64,000 nt of DNA, taken from assembly GCF_004834005.1 (NCBI RefSeq), contig NZ_STFF01000006.1:1-64000 (forward strand). Direction: 5' to 3'. The notes under the pieces are model-generated. The model saw nothing but the letters and a program-made list of their open reading frames with translations. It made no database searches and had not been told where the DNA came from. Made by a program: the position numbers and the translations under genes. The stretch comes from Niastella caeni (GTDB lineage: Bacteria > Bacteroidota > Bacteroidia > Chitinophagales > Chitinophagaceae). Positions 46,738 through 59,353 of the stretch are shown piece after piece. Position 1 is the first letter of the stretch. Every line of letters begins with the position of its first letter.

Positions 46738-47420
46738 GTTTATGGTTTGTGGTTTATGGTTTATGGTTCTTTAATTCGAAGCTCACTTTTATCCGTTTCA
46801 GGCTTTATGTCAATAACAGAACTCGACATTCAATAATGAATGCCCAAAGCGCGGAGCAACCACAAACCTCAAACCATAAACTACAAACCGTTACTCAATA
46901 TCTGTTTATTGTTTGAGGTTTATGGTTTGTGGTTTATGGTTCTTTAATTCGAAGCTCACTTTTACCCGTTTCAGGCTTTATGTCAATAACAGAACTCGAC
47001 ATTCAATAATGAATGCCCAAAGCGCGGAGCAACCCCAAACCTCAAACCATAAACTACAAACCGTTACTCAATATCTGTTTATTGTTTGAGTTTTATGGTT
47101 TGTGGTTTATGGTTCTTTAATTCGAAGCTCACTTTTACCAGTTTCAGGCTTTATGTCAATAACAGAACTCGACATTCAATAATGAATGCCCAAAGCGCGG
47201 AGCAACCACAAACCTCAAACCATAAACTACAAACCGTTACTCAATATCTGTTTATTGTTTGAGGTTTATGGTTTGTGGTTTATGGTTCTTTAATTCGAAG
47301 CTCACTTTTACCCGTTTCAGGCTTTATGTCAATAACAGAACTCGACATTCAATAATGAATGCCCAAAGCGCGGAGCAACCACAAACCTCAAACCATAAAC
47401 TACAAACCGTTACTCAATAT
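46738..47420. repeat. Tandem array of four 173-bp units
   Basis: The anchor TTAATTCGAAGCTCACTTTT occurs at 46771, 46944, 47117 and 47290, exactly 173 bp apart. Each unit starts with GGTTTATGGTTTGTGGTTTATGG and ends with words in reverse complement (CCACAAACCTCAAACCATAAAC), so each unit is itself an inverted repeat. Copies differ at only a few positions (for example ATCCG/ACCCG/ACCAG), indicating recent expansion. The last copy runs into the stop codon of the leftward peptide-binding-protein gene (47410-47412). Confidence 0.92.
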
Positions 47421-49035
47421 ACGTATGTCTCAATTCCAGTAAATTCAATCCATTAGTCTTGAATTGCTGCACTTTGGGACTTACCAACCTGATCACTTCA
47501 TCGTACCACAATGGCACCACGGGCGCATCATCTATCACTAATTGGTCCATTTGCCGGTACAATTTATATCGCAGGCTATCATTCTCTGTTATCATTGCCC
47601 GCTCATACAAAGCATCAAACTGAGGATTGTGATAACGGGTATAATTAGGCGGCGCCGGGTTATTGCTGTAAAAAACGCTCAGGTAATTTTCCGCTTCGGG
47701 AAAATCGGCGATCCAGCTTCCGCGAAAGAACAGGGCTTCCGATTTGGCGGTGTGTTCCAGCAACAGGCTTTTAGGGATCACTTCTACCTGAATTTTTATC
47801 CCGATCTCTTCTAACTGCCGGGCAATAAAACTGGCAATGTCACTGTATGTGGCAATAGTCAACAACTTTATTTCCGGTAACCCTTCCCCATCGGGAAAAC
47901 CGGCCGATTGCAGTAACTCGCGCGCCCTGGCCGGATTGTATGTATAGCCCTTTACAATACCCGAATCAAAAGAAGGCAGTCCGGAAGGAATGAACCCGCT
48001 TTCAGCCGGCATACCTTTCGAATTGTACAGGTACATGATCATCTTGCGCCGGTCGAACCCGTAATTGATCGCCTGCCGCACCTGTTTAATGCGCAAGGGA
48101 GAAGCGCTTACCAGCGGATTATCTTTTTCCATCAGGATACCCAGATATTCGGTATTCAGGAAAGAATGTTTTGATAAGATGATCCTGTTCTGCCAGTCTT
48201 TACGCAACTGCCCTTTTTTTGTCAGGATCTCATCTTTAAAAGAAGGATCGATATCGTTAATAAAATCCAGTTTGCCTTGCTGGAACAAGAGGAACTCGGT
48301 GGCCTTACTGTCAAAAAAAGTGATCTTAATGCCATCCAGGTACGGCAAGGGCATACCTGTACTGTCGCGCTCAAAATAATTTTCATTCTTCTGCAGGATC
48401 ATCGCCTGCCCTTCTTCCCAGGCCTTGAACTTAAACGGACCGGTACCACAGGGATGGCTGCGGAAATCGGCGCCGTACTTTGTGATCACTTCTTTTGGCA
48501 CAACAGAGCAATATTTCATACTCAGCAAACCCAGTATGGGCGCAAAAGGCGTTCGTAATGTCAACTGAAAGGTAGAATCGTTCAACGCCCTGAAACCATG
48601 CTGGTCGTTTACACGGTCGTTAAAGATCCAGGCGCCGCTGCTGGCGGTGGCCGGGTCTGTAATGCGGTTAAAACTGTATTCTACATCATAAGCCGTCAAT
48701 TTGCGGCCCTTTCCCTGGGGAAAGGCAGGGTTATCGTGAAAGAAAACATCGGGCCGTAAATGAAACGTATATACTTTCCGGTCAGCCGAAACATCCCAAC
48801 TATAGGCCAGCGAAGGAACGATCTGCAGGTCATCGTTGGTTTCTACCAACGTATTGTATAGCTGATGAACGGCCCAGATGATGGACTGGTTTTTGGCAAA
48901 TGCAGGGTCAAGAGTGGCAATGCCGGTAGCTTCGTTGTAATGAAACACCTGTTTATTACCGCTCGTACGACTGCCGCATGCATTCAATAAAATCACCCCG
49001 AAAAAGACCGCAAAAAATATAACTTTACCATTCAT
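47410..49035 (-). CDS. Oligopeptide/dipeptide-type substrate-binding lipoprotein (SBP_bac_5)
   Basis: A 541-residue lipoprotein if started at the Met at 49035, which gives a standard signal with lipobox (IFFAVFFGVILLNACG). The frame is open to 49068, but the extra 11 codons are made of a repeat word (GCAAATT), so they are probably untranslated. Family 5 binding-protein features: GIATLDPAFAKNQSIIWAV, LVPSLAYSW-like IVPSLAYSWDVSADRKVYTF, LTAYDVEYSFNRITDP and RQAINYGFDRRKMIMYLYNS. No permease or ATPase gene lies beside it, so it either serves a remote ABC transporter or has another role. Confidence 0.9.
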   Translation of the reverse strand: MNGKVIFFAVFFGVILLNACGSRTSGNKQVFHYNEATGIATLDPAFAKNQSIIWAVHQLYNTLVETNDDLQIVPSLAYSWDVSADRKVYTFHLRPDVFFHDNPAFPQGKGRKLTAYDVEYSFNRITDPATASSGAWIFNDRVNDQHGFRALNDSTFQLTLRTPFAPILGLLSMKYCSVVPKEVITKYGADFRSHPCGTGPFKFKAWEEGQAMILQKNENYFERDSTGMPLPYLDGIKITFFDSKATEFLLFQQGKLDFINDIDPSFKDEILTKKGQLRKDWQNRIILSKHSFLNTEYLGILMEKDNPLVSASPLRIKQVRQAINYGFDRRKMIMYLYNSKGMPAESGFIPSGLPSFDSGIVKGYTYNPARARELLQSAGFPDGEGLPEIKLLTIATYSDIASFIARQLEEIGIKIQVEVIPKSLLLEHTAKSEALFFRGSWIADFPEAENYLSVFYSNNPAPPNYTRYHNPQFDALYERAMITENDSLRYKLYRQMDQLVIDDAPVVPLWYDEVIRLVSPKVQQFKTNGLNLLELRHTYIE

Positions 49036-49138
49036 AATATGCAAATTAGCAAATGTGCAAATTAACAAATGGGATTCTCCGGATCCCGGCCTTCAATTTT
49101 CACATTTTCACATTTTCCAATTTGCTAATTTGCTAATT
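49036..49138. repeat. Word-iterated inverted repeat in a divergent gap
   Basis: Left arm iterates GCAAATTAGCAAATGTGCAA; right arm iterates TTGCTAATTTGCTAATT and CACATTTTCACATTTTCC. The arms are near reverse complements around a short centre (GGATTCTCCGGATCCCGG). It fills the entire gap between the divergent starts at 49035 and 49152, so it must overlap both promoters. Confidence 0.7.
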
Positions 49139-49151
49139 AAATTATACCCTT

Positions 49152-50867
49152 GTGATCAATATAAAACAAACCAGCATATCTCTCACTTTTTCATTTCTCG
49201 TTTTTTATTTTTCATTCCTCATTCTCATTGCTACTTCCTGCGCCGCACAACCGTTAAGCAATAAAAAGCAATATAGCCGCCAGGATACCTTGCGGGGTAC
49301 TATTACACCCGAAAGGGCCTGGTGGGACGTATTACGGTACGATCTGCAGGTTACGCCCGACTACGCCACTAAAACCATCAGGGGAAAAAACAGGCTCACT
49401 ATACGGGTTAAAACGCCTTCTGACAAAATGCAGATCGACCTGCAGGAACCCTTGATCATAGATAGTATTTTTTTAGTGGTTAATGCCGGCAGCGCCTCAG
49501 GCGGTAAAACCAACCTGGCCTTTCAGCAGGAAGGCAATGCCTGGTTTGTTACCATGCCTGCATTAACAGACAATTCAACCCAGGTAATTGAAGTGAGTTA
49601 CCATGGCAAACCCCGGGAAGCGGTTCGCGCCCCCTGGGATGGTGGCTGGATCTGGAGCAAAGACAAACAAGGCCGGCCCTGGATGACCGTAGCCTGCCAG
49701 GGACTGGGCGCCAGTGTATGGTACCCCTGTAAAGACCATCAAAGCGACGAACCCGACAACGGCGCCAGCTTAAGCATCATCGTTCCCGATTCGTTAATGG
49801 GGGTTGCCAACGGCCGGCTGGAAGCGAAAACCCCGAACAACAATGGCACTACCACATATACCTGGCAGGTGAAGAACCCTATCAATAATTATAACATTAT
49901 TCCATACATTGGTAAATACGTTACCTGGCACGAAGATTTTGCCGGTGAAAAGGGCAAACTGGATTGCGATTACTGGGTGCTGGATTATGACCTTGACAAA
50001 GCCAAAAAGCAATTCAGGCAGGCGCCCGCCATGTTGAAGTGTTTTGAATACTGGTTTGGCCCCTACCCTTTTTATGAAGATGGGTATAAGCTGGTAGAAG
50101 CCCCTCACCTCGGCATGGAACACCAAAGCGCGGTGGCGTACGGAAACGGTTTCCAGAACGGTTACCTGGGCCGCGATCTGTCGGCCAGCGGCTGGGGCAA
50201 CAAATGGGATTTTATTATTGTGCATGAAAGCGGCCACGAGTGGTTTGCCAACAGCATCACCACTAACGATATTGCAGATATGTGGGTGCACGAAGGGTTT
50301 ACCAATTATTCAGAAACGCTGTTCACAACCTGCGAATTTGGGGTAGAAGCGGGCAATGCCTATTGCATTGGCACCCGCCAGTTGATCCAAAACGACATTC
50401 CTATCATCGGCACTTATGGCGTGAACCAGGAAGGCAGCGGCGATATGTATTATAAAGGAGGCAATTTGCTGCACCTGATAAGGCAGCTCATCAACAACGA
50501 TTCTACATTCCGCGGCATCTTACGCGGACTGAACAAAACCTGGTATCATAAAACGGTTACCACCAAAGAAGTGGAAGACTATATCAGCCGGCAATCGAAC
50601 ATTGATCTTTCAAAGGTCTTTGATCAATATCTTCGCACCACCCAAATTCCGGTGCTGGAATATTCAATAAAAGGGAAAGACCTGAAATTCCGCTTTACCA
50701 ATTGCATTAAAGGTTTTAGCATGCCGGTAAAAGTAAAATTAAGCAATGAAGAAAAATGGATCCGCGTCAATGAGGAATGGACCATTATTTCGGGGAATGC
50801 CAGCACGGCCAATTTCAATGTAGACAAGAATTTTTATATCAATGCGAAGAAGGTCAATTGGCAATAA
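49152..50867 (+). CDS. M1-family zinc aminopeptidase, exported
   Basis: A 571-residue enzyme. The only usable start is a GTG at 49152; a signal segment follows (FLVFYFSFLILIATSCAAQ), with the Cys allowing a lipobox. The catalytic zinc motif is VHESGHEWFANSIT (HExxH) followed by the distal Glu in WVHEGFTNYSETLF. The GxMEN-like motif reads LGMEHQSAVAYG. An N-terminal beta domain precedes it. Length is short of the 850-900 residues of PepN, because the C-terminal helical domain is missing, as in many Bacteroidota M1 members. It probably trims peptides in the periplasm. Confidence 0.93.
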   Translation: MINIKQTSISLTFSFLVFYFSFLILIATSCAAQPLSNKKQYSRQDTLRGTITPERAWWDVLRYDLQVTPDYATKTIRGKNRLTIRVKTPSDKMQIDLQEPLIIDSIFLVVNAGSASGGKTNLAFQQEGNAWFVTMPALTDNSTQVIEVSYHGKPREAVRAPWDGGWIWSKDKQGRPWMTVACQGLGASVWYPCKDHQSDEPDNGASLSIIVPDSLMGVANGRLEAKTPNNNGTTTYTWQVKNPINNYNIIPYIGKYVTWHEDFAGEKGKLDCDYWVLDYDLDKAKKQFRQAPAMLKCFEYWFGPYPFYEDGYKLVEAPHLGMEHQSAVAYGNGFQNGYLGRDLSASGWGNKWDFIIVHESGHEWFANSITTNDIADMWVHEGFTNYSETLFTTCEFGVEAGNAYCIGTRQLIQNDIPIIGTYGVNQEGSGDMYYKGGNLLHLIRQLINNDSTFRGILRGLNKTWYHKTVTTKEVEDYISRQSNIDLSKVFDQYLRTTQIPVLEYSIKGKDLKFRFTNCIKGFSMPVKVKLSNEEKWIRVNEEWTIISGNASTANFNVDKNFYINAKKVNWQ

Positions 50868-50990
50868 ACAATTTTCAATAGACAATTTGCAATAAGCAAT
50901 TGGCAATCCTGAAAAACAAACTCCTGCATTTGCTTGCAGCTTACAGCTTGTAGCTTGCAGCCGGTTTTCGCGAGGTAAAAAATTGTAGTG
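50868..50990. repeat. Degenerate word repeats
   Basis: Iterated CAATTTGCAATAAGCAATTGG-type words (50868-50908), then AGCTTACAGCTTGTAGCTTG (about 50938-50957). Same style as other arrays in this half of the window, but without clear matching arms. Confidence 0.45.
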
Positions 50991-51013
50991 AACTTCGAAC
51001 CAAGAATTAAACA

Positions 51014-52507
51014 ATGAGCATACGGCGGCAAAGTATTATTTCTTCTTTTCTGGTGTATATAGGATTTGCGCTGGGTTTGTTTAATACCTACCTGTATGCA
51101 AAAGGGTTTACAGAAGCACAGTATGGGCTCATTGGCACCTTTATCGCTTTTGCCAACATCATGTTATCCTTCTCCAATGTTGGATTATCATTTTACATCT
51201 ATAAATTCTTCCCCTATTATAACGATAATCTGCCGCCCCAAAAAAACGACATGATTACCCTGGCCCTGGTTACCAGTTTAACGGCCTTTCTGTTTGTGGT
51301 GATCAGCGGTATCGTTTTTAAAGACTTCTTTATCCGTAAATATTCCGAAAACTCCCCGGAGATCGTATACTATTATTACTGGCTTTTTCCTTTTGGCCTG
51401 GGGCTTTCCATATACACGATCTTTGAAGCTTATGCCTGGCAGTTGCGCAAATCGGTGGTCACTAATTTCCTTAAGGAAATTTTGTGGCGCCTGTTTGCCA
51501 CCATACTCATCGTGCTTACGTTTATGCGTGTCATTAAAGACTTTGATGTGTTCATCAAAGTGTATGCTTTCACCTATATGGGCATCGCACTCACATTGCT
51601 GATCTATTTGCTCGCTAAACGCCAGGTCTACTTCACATTTAACATAAGCCGGGTAACAAAAAAGTTTTACAAAAAAATAGTAGGTGTAATCGTTTTCATT
51701 TGGGCAGGCAACTTTGTAATGAATTTATCGCAGGTATTCGACACCCTCGTAATTGGTGCTGTTGTGGCAAACGGAATGACCTTTGTTGGCATTTACACGC
51801 TGGCGCAAAATATGTCGAGCATGGTGTACGCGCCGCAACGGGCTATTATTTCAGCTTCTATTCCAGCTTTGTCACAGGCCTGGAAAGACAAGGACTTTGG
51901 CAATATCAATCGTATTTACCAACGCAGCAGCATTAACCAGTTGATCTTTGCCATTGCCATGTTTTCCCTTATATGGCTCAACTTTACCGATGGCGTACTT
52001 ACTTTCCATTTAAAGCAGGGTTACCTCGATGCGCGGATTATTTTTCTATATATAGGGCTTTCCAAAGTAATTGATATGGGCACGGGCGTTAACGGGCAGA
52101 TCATTGGCACCAGCATTTACTGGAAAGTCGAATTCATAAGTGGTATAATCCTGCTGCTGATGACACTGCCATTGAATTATATTCTCACCAAACAATTAGG
52201 TGCGGTTGGCCCTGCCATTGCCAATCTCATTTCAATGACTGTTTATAATGCCATCCGATACTTTTTCTTATTGAAGAAATTCAACTTGCAGCCCTTTACT
52301 GCAAAAACGATGTATGCAATATTGTTGGGTGTAAGTTGCTATATCGTTTCATACTTGCTTTTTAACAATTACCAGGGTATTGGCTGGATCATTCTTCGCA
52401 GTAGTGTATTCACTTTGCTCTATGCAACAGGTGTTTTGTTGCTCGATCTTTCTCCTGATGTATTACCGGTGTGGTCCTCTATACGAAAACGTTTTCGTAA
52501 GCCATAA
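51014..52507 (+). CDS. Polysaccharide flippase (Wzx/MATE-like)
   Basis: A 497-residue polytopic protein with about 12-14 transmembrane helices (IISSFLVYIGFALGLFNTYL; MITLALVTSLTAFLFVVISG; LLGVSCYIVSYLLF). The pattern LYAKGFTEAQYGLIGTFIAF and ADLISMT-like IANLISMTVYNAIRYFFLL resembles the oligosaccharide flippase family, which moves lipid-linked glycans across the inner membrane. No glycosyltransferase genes are nearby, so its pathway cannot be told. Confidence 0.85.
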   Translation: MSIRRQSIISSFLVYIGFALGLFNTYLYAKGFTEAQYGLIGTFIAFANIMLSFSNVGLSFYIYKFFPYYNDNLPPQKNDMITLALVTSLTAFLFVVISGIVFKDFFIRKYSENSPEIVYYYYWLFPFGLGLSIYTIFEAYAWQLRKSVVTNFLKEILWRLFATILIVLTFMRVIKDFDVFIKVYAFTYMGIALTLLIYLLAKRQVYFTFNISRVTKKFYKKIVGVIVFIWAGNFVMNLSQVFDTLVIGAVVANGMTFVGIYTLAQNMSSMVYAPQRAIISASIPALSQAWKDKDFGNINRIYQRSSINQLIFAIAMFSLIWLNFTDGVLTFHLKQGYLDARIIFLYIGLSKVIDMGTGVNGQIIGTSIYWKVEFISGIILLLMTLPLNYILTKQLGAVGPAIANLISMTVYNAIRYFFLLKKFNLQPFTAKTMYAILLGVSCYIVSYLLFNNYQGIGWIILRSSVFTLLYATGVLLLDLSPDVLPVWSSIRKRFRKP

Positions 52508-52970
52508 AAGCTCACTTAACAAGTGCCATAATCGCTTTTGCAATTACAATTGTTTTAACAATAAATGTCAAACCAACGTTGATAAGTGTCCCAATGCCTT
52601 TTATAATATTTATAAACGTGTAATCACCACTTTTAAAGAACACCTTGTTTTTATATGGAAACCCTTAGCGTGCTTTCATACTTTAGTATATTTTCACTGA
52701 TAACAATCGATTGCGTGATGCTTTCGCCTCTTTTCTGTCGTTACTTTGATAAAGAATTAGGAAAAGAAATGGAGTTCTTGGAAAAAGTTTCTGAAAAACC
52801 AGATCGTAGCAAATAAAGAATCATAGTCCCGATGAAACCAGAACGTACCCAATAGAATAATAACAGTCCCTGATGAAATAGATTAAAATCCGTAGCTATC
52901 AGTATCCGTTTTTAGTTCGTATCCCTTTGATTACTGCATCTCAAATTCGATCACAATTAAAGGTCCATTT
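52508..52970. other. Interval with one possible small ORF
   Basis: Apart from the 53-codon ORF at 52655-52816, the stretch holds two similar short segments (CATAGTCCC-GATGAAA near 52826 and ACAGTCCCTGATGAAA near 52865). No terminator or RNA is evident. Confidence 0.4.
52655..52816 (+). CDS. Possible 53-residue small membrane protein
   Basis: ATG at 52655, TAA at 52814-52816. The translation starts with a hydrophobic stretch (LSVLSYFSIFSLITIDCVML) and ends in a charged helix (DKELGKEMEFLEKVSEKPDR), a layout typical of small membrane proteins. No homology is known to me, and no clear ribosome-binding site is visible, which is normal for this phylum. It could be chance. Confidence 0.35.
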   Translation: METLSVLSYFSIFSLITIDCVMLSPLFCRYFDKELGKEMEFLEKVSEKPDRSK

Positions 52971-53414
52971 ATGAAAAGCTTGTCATTCACTCTAAACACC
53001 GCCGCTCCGGCCATTGCTACCAGTACGTCAACAGCAACCGTATCACTTCACCAACTCGTTGACCAGCTCATGGATAGTTTCATTCCATTGGCAGTAAACC
53101 AAAAAAGTTTTATCATCAACGACGTTGACAAATCGTTTCAGCTACATGCCGACGAGCAGGTATTGGCTTTTGTAGTAGGAAATCTTTTAAACAATGCCAT
53201 CACCAGTTCGCAAAGTGTTTGCATTCGTATTGAGGCAGTGAGAAAACCAGAAGGTATTCAGATCATGGTGCGGAACAATGGTTCTCACTTTTACAGCACT
53301 GTAGCCCATGGTTTTTCGCAGGTGGTAGCCGCTGCACGCAGTTTGGGTGGAAATATAAACATCTATAACCAGCGTCACGAGGGAACGGTTATTACATTGT
53401 CGATGGCAGCCTAA
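52971..53414 (+). CDS. Stand-alone histidine-kinase-like ATPase domain
   Basis: A 147-residue protein with only a GHKL/HATPase_c fold: N box AFVVGNLLNNAITSSQ, G1-like IQIMVRNNGSHF, and a terminal strand GGNINIYNQRHEGTVITLSM. There is no dimerisation helix with a phospho-acceptor His, no sensor and no neighbouring receiver. The G1 Asp is replaced by Asn (NNG instead of DNG), so ATP binding may be weakened. It could be an anti-sigma-like kinase, a degenerate sensor remnant or a partner protein. Confidence 0.7.
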   Translation: MKSLSFTLNTAAPAIATSTSTATVSLHQLVDQLMDSFIPLAVNQKSFIINDVDKSFQLHADEQVLAFVVGNLLNNAITSSQSVCIRIEAVRKPEGIQIMVRNNGSHFYSTVAHGFSQVVAAARSLGGNINIYNQRHEGTVITLSMAA

Positions 53415-53884
53415 AACCAATTGGCAATAAGCAACTGGCAGGCAAAAACCAATTGGCAATTCTTCAACTTGCGCCTCTGTGCTCCAACGCTAAAGCTGGC
53501 GCAAGCGTCTAAAGCCTCAGCGAACACGCGCAGGCTCAGGAGCAATTGGCAAGCTTAAACAAATAGGCAAGCAATATACCCGATCCAATAACCTATAGTC
53601 AATATACCGCTCAATGGTGATAGCCGGAAGGTAAGCAGCAAGGAAGTAAGAAGTTCGAAGATTGAATGACTAATGTAACAAGTAGGTGTGAACTATAAAC
53701 TGACTGGCGACCGGCGCCTTGTTATCGTCGATTTTTTAAATATCTTTCGAAATCCGTGTTCTATACCCCCTATGTTCACCGGGGCATAGTCTGTACCCTG
53801 AAAACTAACTTTCCAAGGTTGAAAGCGGAAAGCAAATACCTGAAACCTGTAATTAAACGGCAACTGGCGCCCGGCAACCGGTAA
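53415..53884. other. Gene-free interval rich in degenerate word repeats
   Basis: Contains CCAATTGGCAATAAGCAACTGGCAGG with AACCAATTGGCAAT (53418-53460), CAGGAGCAATTGGCAAGC (53540s) and CGGCAACTGGCGCCCGGCAACCGG (53859-53882). Arms are less regular than in other loci. No ORF or terminator is supported. Confidence 0.4.
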
Positions 53885-54667
53885 CTAATTAATTCTCCCC
53901 CCACCCACAAACCTGGCCTTATAATAATCTTCATCCAGGTCGCTGATCATTACGCCACTACTCGTAGCAGCATGTACAAACTTATTATTACAGAGGTAAA
54001 TGCCTACATGCGAGATACCGCCTTTAGGGCCGCGGGTTTTAAAAAATACCAGGTCGCCCTGCCGTAATTTCTTCTTTTTAATTTTCGCGCATTGCCCGTA
54101 TTGGTCTTCAGACCTTCTGGAAAGCTCCACGTTATAATAGGAATTCATAAAAGACCGGGTAAATCCGCTGCAATCAACCCCCTGGCGGCTATCGCCCCCA
54201 TACTTGTACCGGGTGCCATACCAGCTTTCGATCAGCTCCAGCAATTTATTATCATTGATCATCTCCACCGGTATATCAAGCAAAATGGCATATTTAAACT
54301 GCAAAGGCGCGCTGAGTTCAATACCGATGGCTTTGCGATTTTTACGCGGCAGTTCGTTGATTATATTTTCTTCATCAGGCGTAAGCGCGGCCAGCTTTTG
54401 GGTGGGACTGGTAACTCGTTTTGTTTTGCCCGCAGTAGATGTAGTGGAAGAACTTTTAGTAGTTTTTGAACCTTTCTTTTTATCCTGGTTTATTTCATCG
54501 TCCTCAGCACCGGTTCCGGCTACAATATCTTCTAAAAACTCAGGATCGCCCACCGGGATAACAGACGTATCCGCCATCGCCCTTTCCCACTTTGCGGGAG
54601 AAAACGGGTAACGCGCAGCCGCCGGAACGGCTAACAGGACGGATAAAATAATGATCAGATACTTCAC
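53885..54667 (-). CDS. NlpC/P60-family cell-wall endopeptidase
   Basis: A 260-residue exported protein (leader YLIIILSVLLAVPAAARY). The middle 100 residues are a low-complexity Ser/Thr/Lys linker (KKGSKTTKSSSTTSTAGKTK). The C-terminal C40 peptidase domain has the catalytic Cys in GVDCSGFTRSFMN, His in GGISHVGIYLCNNKFVHA, and the fold's KLRQGDLVFFKTRGPKGG. Such enzymes cut D-Glu-(m)DAP links in peptidoglycan. It is a single gene. Confidence 0.93.
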   Translation of the reverse strand: MKYLIIILSVLLAVPAAARYPFSPAKWERAMADTSVIPVGDPEFLEDIVAGTGAEDDEINQDKKKGSKTTKSSSTTSTAGKTKRVTSPTQKLAALTPDEENIINELPRKNRKAIGIELSAPLQFKYAILLDIPVEMINDNKLLELIESWYGTRYKYGGDSRQGVDCSGFTRSFMNSYYNVELSRRSEDQYGQCAKIKKKKLRQGDLVFFKTRGPKGGISHVGIYLCNNKFVHAATSSGVMISDLDEDYYKARFVGGGRIN

Positions 54668-55140
54668 AGGCTGGAATTAATATTTACTATCCCCTCATTC
54701 ACAATCTGTTAACCACTTTTGCCCGTTAGCAGATCACGATCAATTCACGCAAGGGTCAAAAATAGCAAATACATTGCCAAATGCATAATCAAAAGCTGAA
54801 CGCTTAACGCTGAAGGCTTAACGCAGCCTCTCTACATTCGGGCAGGTTTTGCAAACTGCCTTTGCCTCGGGCCTTTAGCGTTGTGCGTTCGGCCTAATTA
54901 ATTTATTCAGGCCCTGTTCATAAAATTTTATCCCGTTCACAATTGAATAAAGAACTTTATACCACAATTTCGTGTTTTTATTCAGGGAAGTTTCCTATTG
55001 GAAATGAACAACTTAAGACTAAAGGACAACATTAAAGAAATAGGAACCCGAAGTAAGAGGTAGGTATATTCAGGTTTTCTCCAATATCCTTAAGATCAGC
55101 AAAGAACCAATTAAACAAACATATTCATTAGAAGAAGCAC
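54668..55140. other. dnaE upstream region with a word-iterated inverted repeat
   Basis: Left arm AGCTGAACGCTTAACGCTGA (54794-54813, followed by AGGCTTAACGC) pairs with right arm GGCCTTTAGCGTTGTGCGTT (about 54869-54888); roughly 19 of 26 aligned positions match. A smaller hairpin GGCAG/CTGCC is at the centre. Nothing else recognisable up to the dnaE start. Confidence 0.55.
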
Positions 55141-58782
<3,642 letters not shown>

Positions 58783-58844
58783 GTTCTGTACAATGATAAA
58801 GAACTGACAGGAGTGGTAAAACAATTGGAATGGCATAAAATTAG

Positions 58845-58972
58845 ACATTTAAGGCACAAGAAACAAGGTACTAGAATTAAGGCACAAGGAACCCGAAACC
58901 GTAGATGCCGGGTTTTATCGGGAACTCCGAAATTTATTACTTGTACCCTGTACCTTGCACCTTGCACCTTAA
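58845..58972. repeat. Word-iterated inverted repeat between dnaE and trxA
   Basis: Left arm TTTAAGGCACAAGAAACAAG with GGCACAAGG; right arm CTTGTACCCTGTACCTTGCA followed by CCTTGCACCTTAAATT. About 23 of 36 positions match when the right arm is reversed and complemented. The right end overlaps the likely trxA promoter. Confidence 0.65.
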
Positions 58973-58985
58973 ATTAATAACTTTA
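58955..58985 (+). promoter_or_regulatory. Candidate Bacteroidota-type promoter of trxA
   Basis: TTG at 58955-58957 and TAACTTTA at 58978-58985, 20 nt apart, close to the -33 TTTG and -7 TAnnTTTG boxes of this phylum; 20 bp before the trxA ATG. The -33 box lies inside the word repeat. Confidence 0.4.
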
Positions 58986-59004
58986 CACACTAAAATATAC
59001 ATAT

Positions 59005-59322
59005 ATGGCTTTAGAATTCACAGACACAAACTTTCAGGACAAGGTCCTTTCTTCAGATAAATTAACAGTAGTAGATTTTTGGGCTGAGTGGTGTGGTCCC
59101 TGCCGCGCTATCGGGCCGGTTATTGAAGAATTATCGAAAGAATACGACGGCAAAATAAACGTAGGTAAGGTAAACGTTGACCATAACCCACAGTTATCAA
59201 TTAACTATGGTGTTACTTCTATCCCTGCTATCCTTTTCATTAAAGGCGGTAAAGTGGTAGATAAGCTGGTAGGCGCACAACCTAAAAGCAACTTTGTAAA
59301 AAAGATAGAACAGCATATATAA
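59005..59322 (+). CDS. trxA: Cytoplasmic thioredoxin
   Basis: A 105-residue classical thioredoxin: VVDFWAEWCGPCRAIGPVI with the CGPC active site at about residues 31-34, cis-Pro in TSIPAILFIKGGKVVDKLVG, and the usual C-terminal helix. It has no signal peptide. It reduces disulfides in cytoplasmic proteins with thioredoxin reductase. A paralogue with signal peptide follows after a terminator. Confidence 0.96.
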   Translation: MALEFTDTNFQDKVLSSDKLTVVDFWAEWCGPCRAIGPVIEELSKEYDGKINVGKVNVDHNPQLSINYGVTSIPAILFIKGGKVVDKLVGAQPKSNFVKKIEQHI

Positions 59323-59353
59323 GCACGTTACCAGTATCGTTTTAATAAAAAGG

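Noticed and set aside
46738-47420. CRISPR-like array
   Set aside because: Units are 173 bp, tandem without unique spacers, and no cas genes are present.
49036-49068. N-terminal extension of the peptide-binding lipoprotein
   Set aside because: The 11 codons consist of repeat words; the signal peptide and lipobox begin at the Met at 49035.
52380-52700. 106-codon plus-strand ORF at the end of the flippase gene
   Set aside because: It overlaps the flippase in another frame, and its translation is Cys/Phe-rich without a fold signal.
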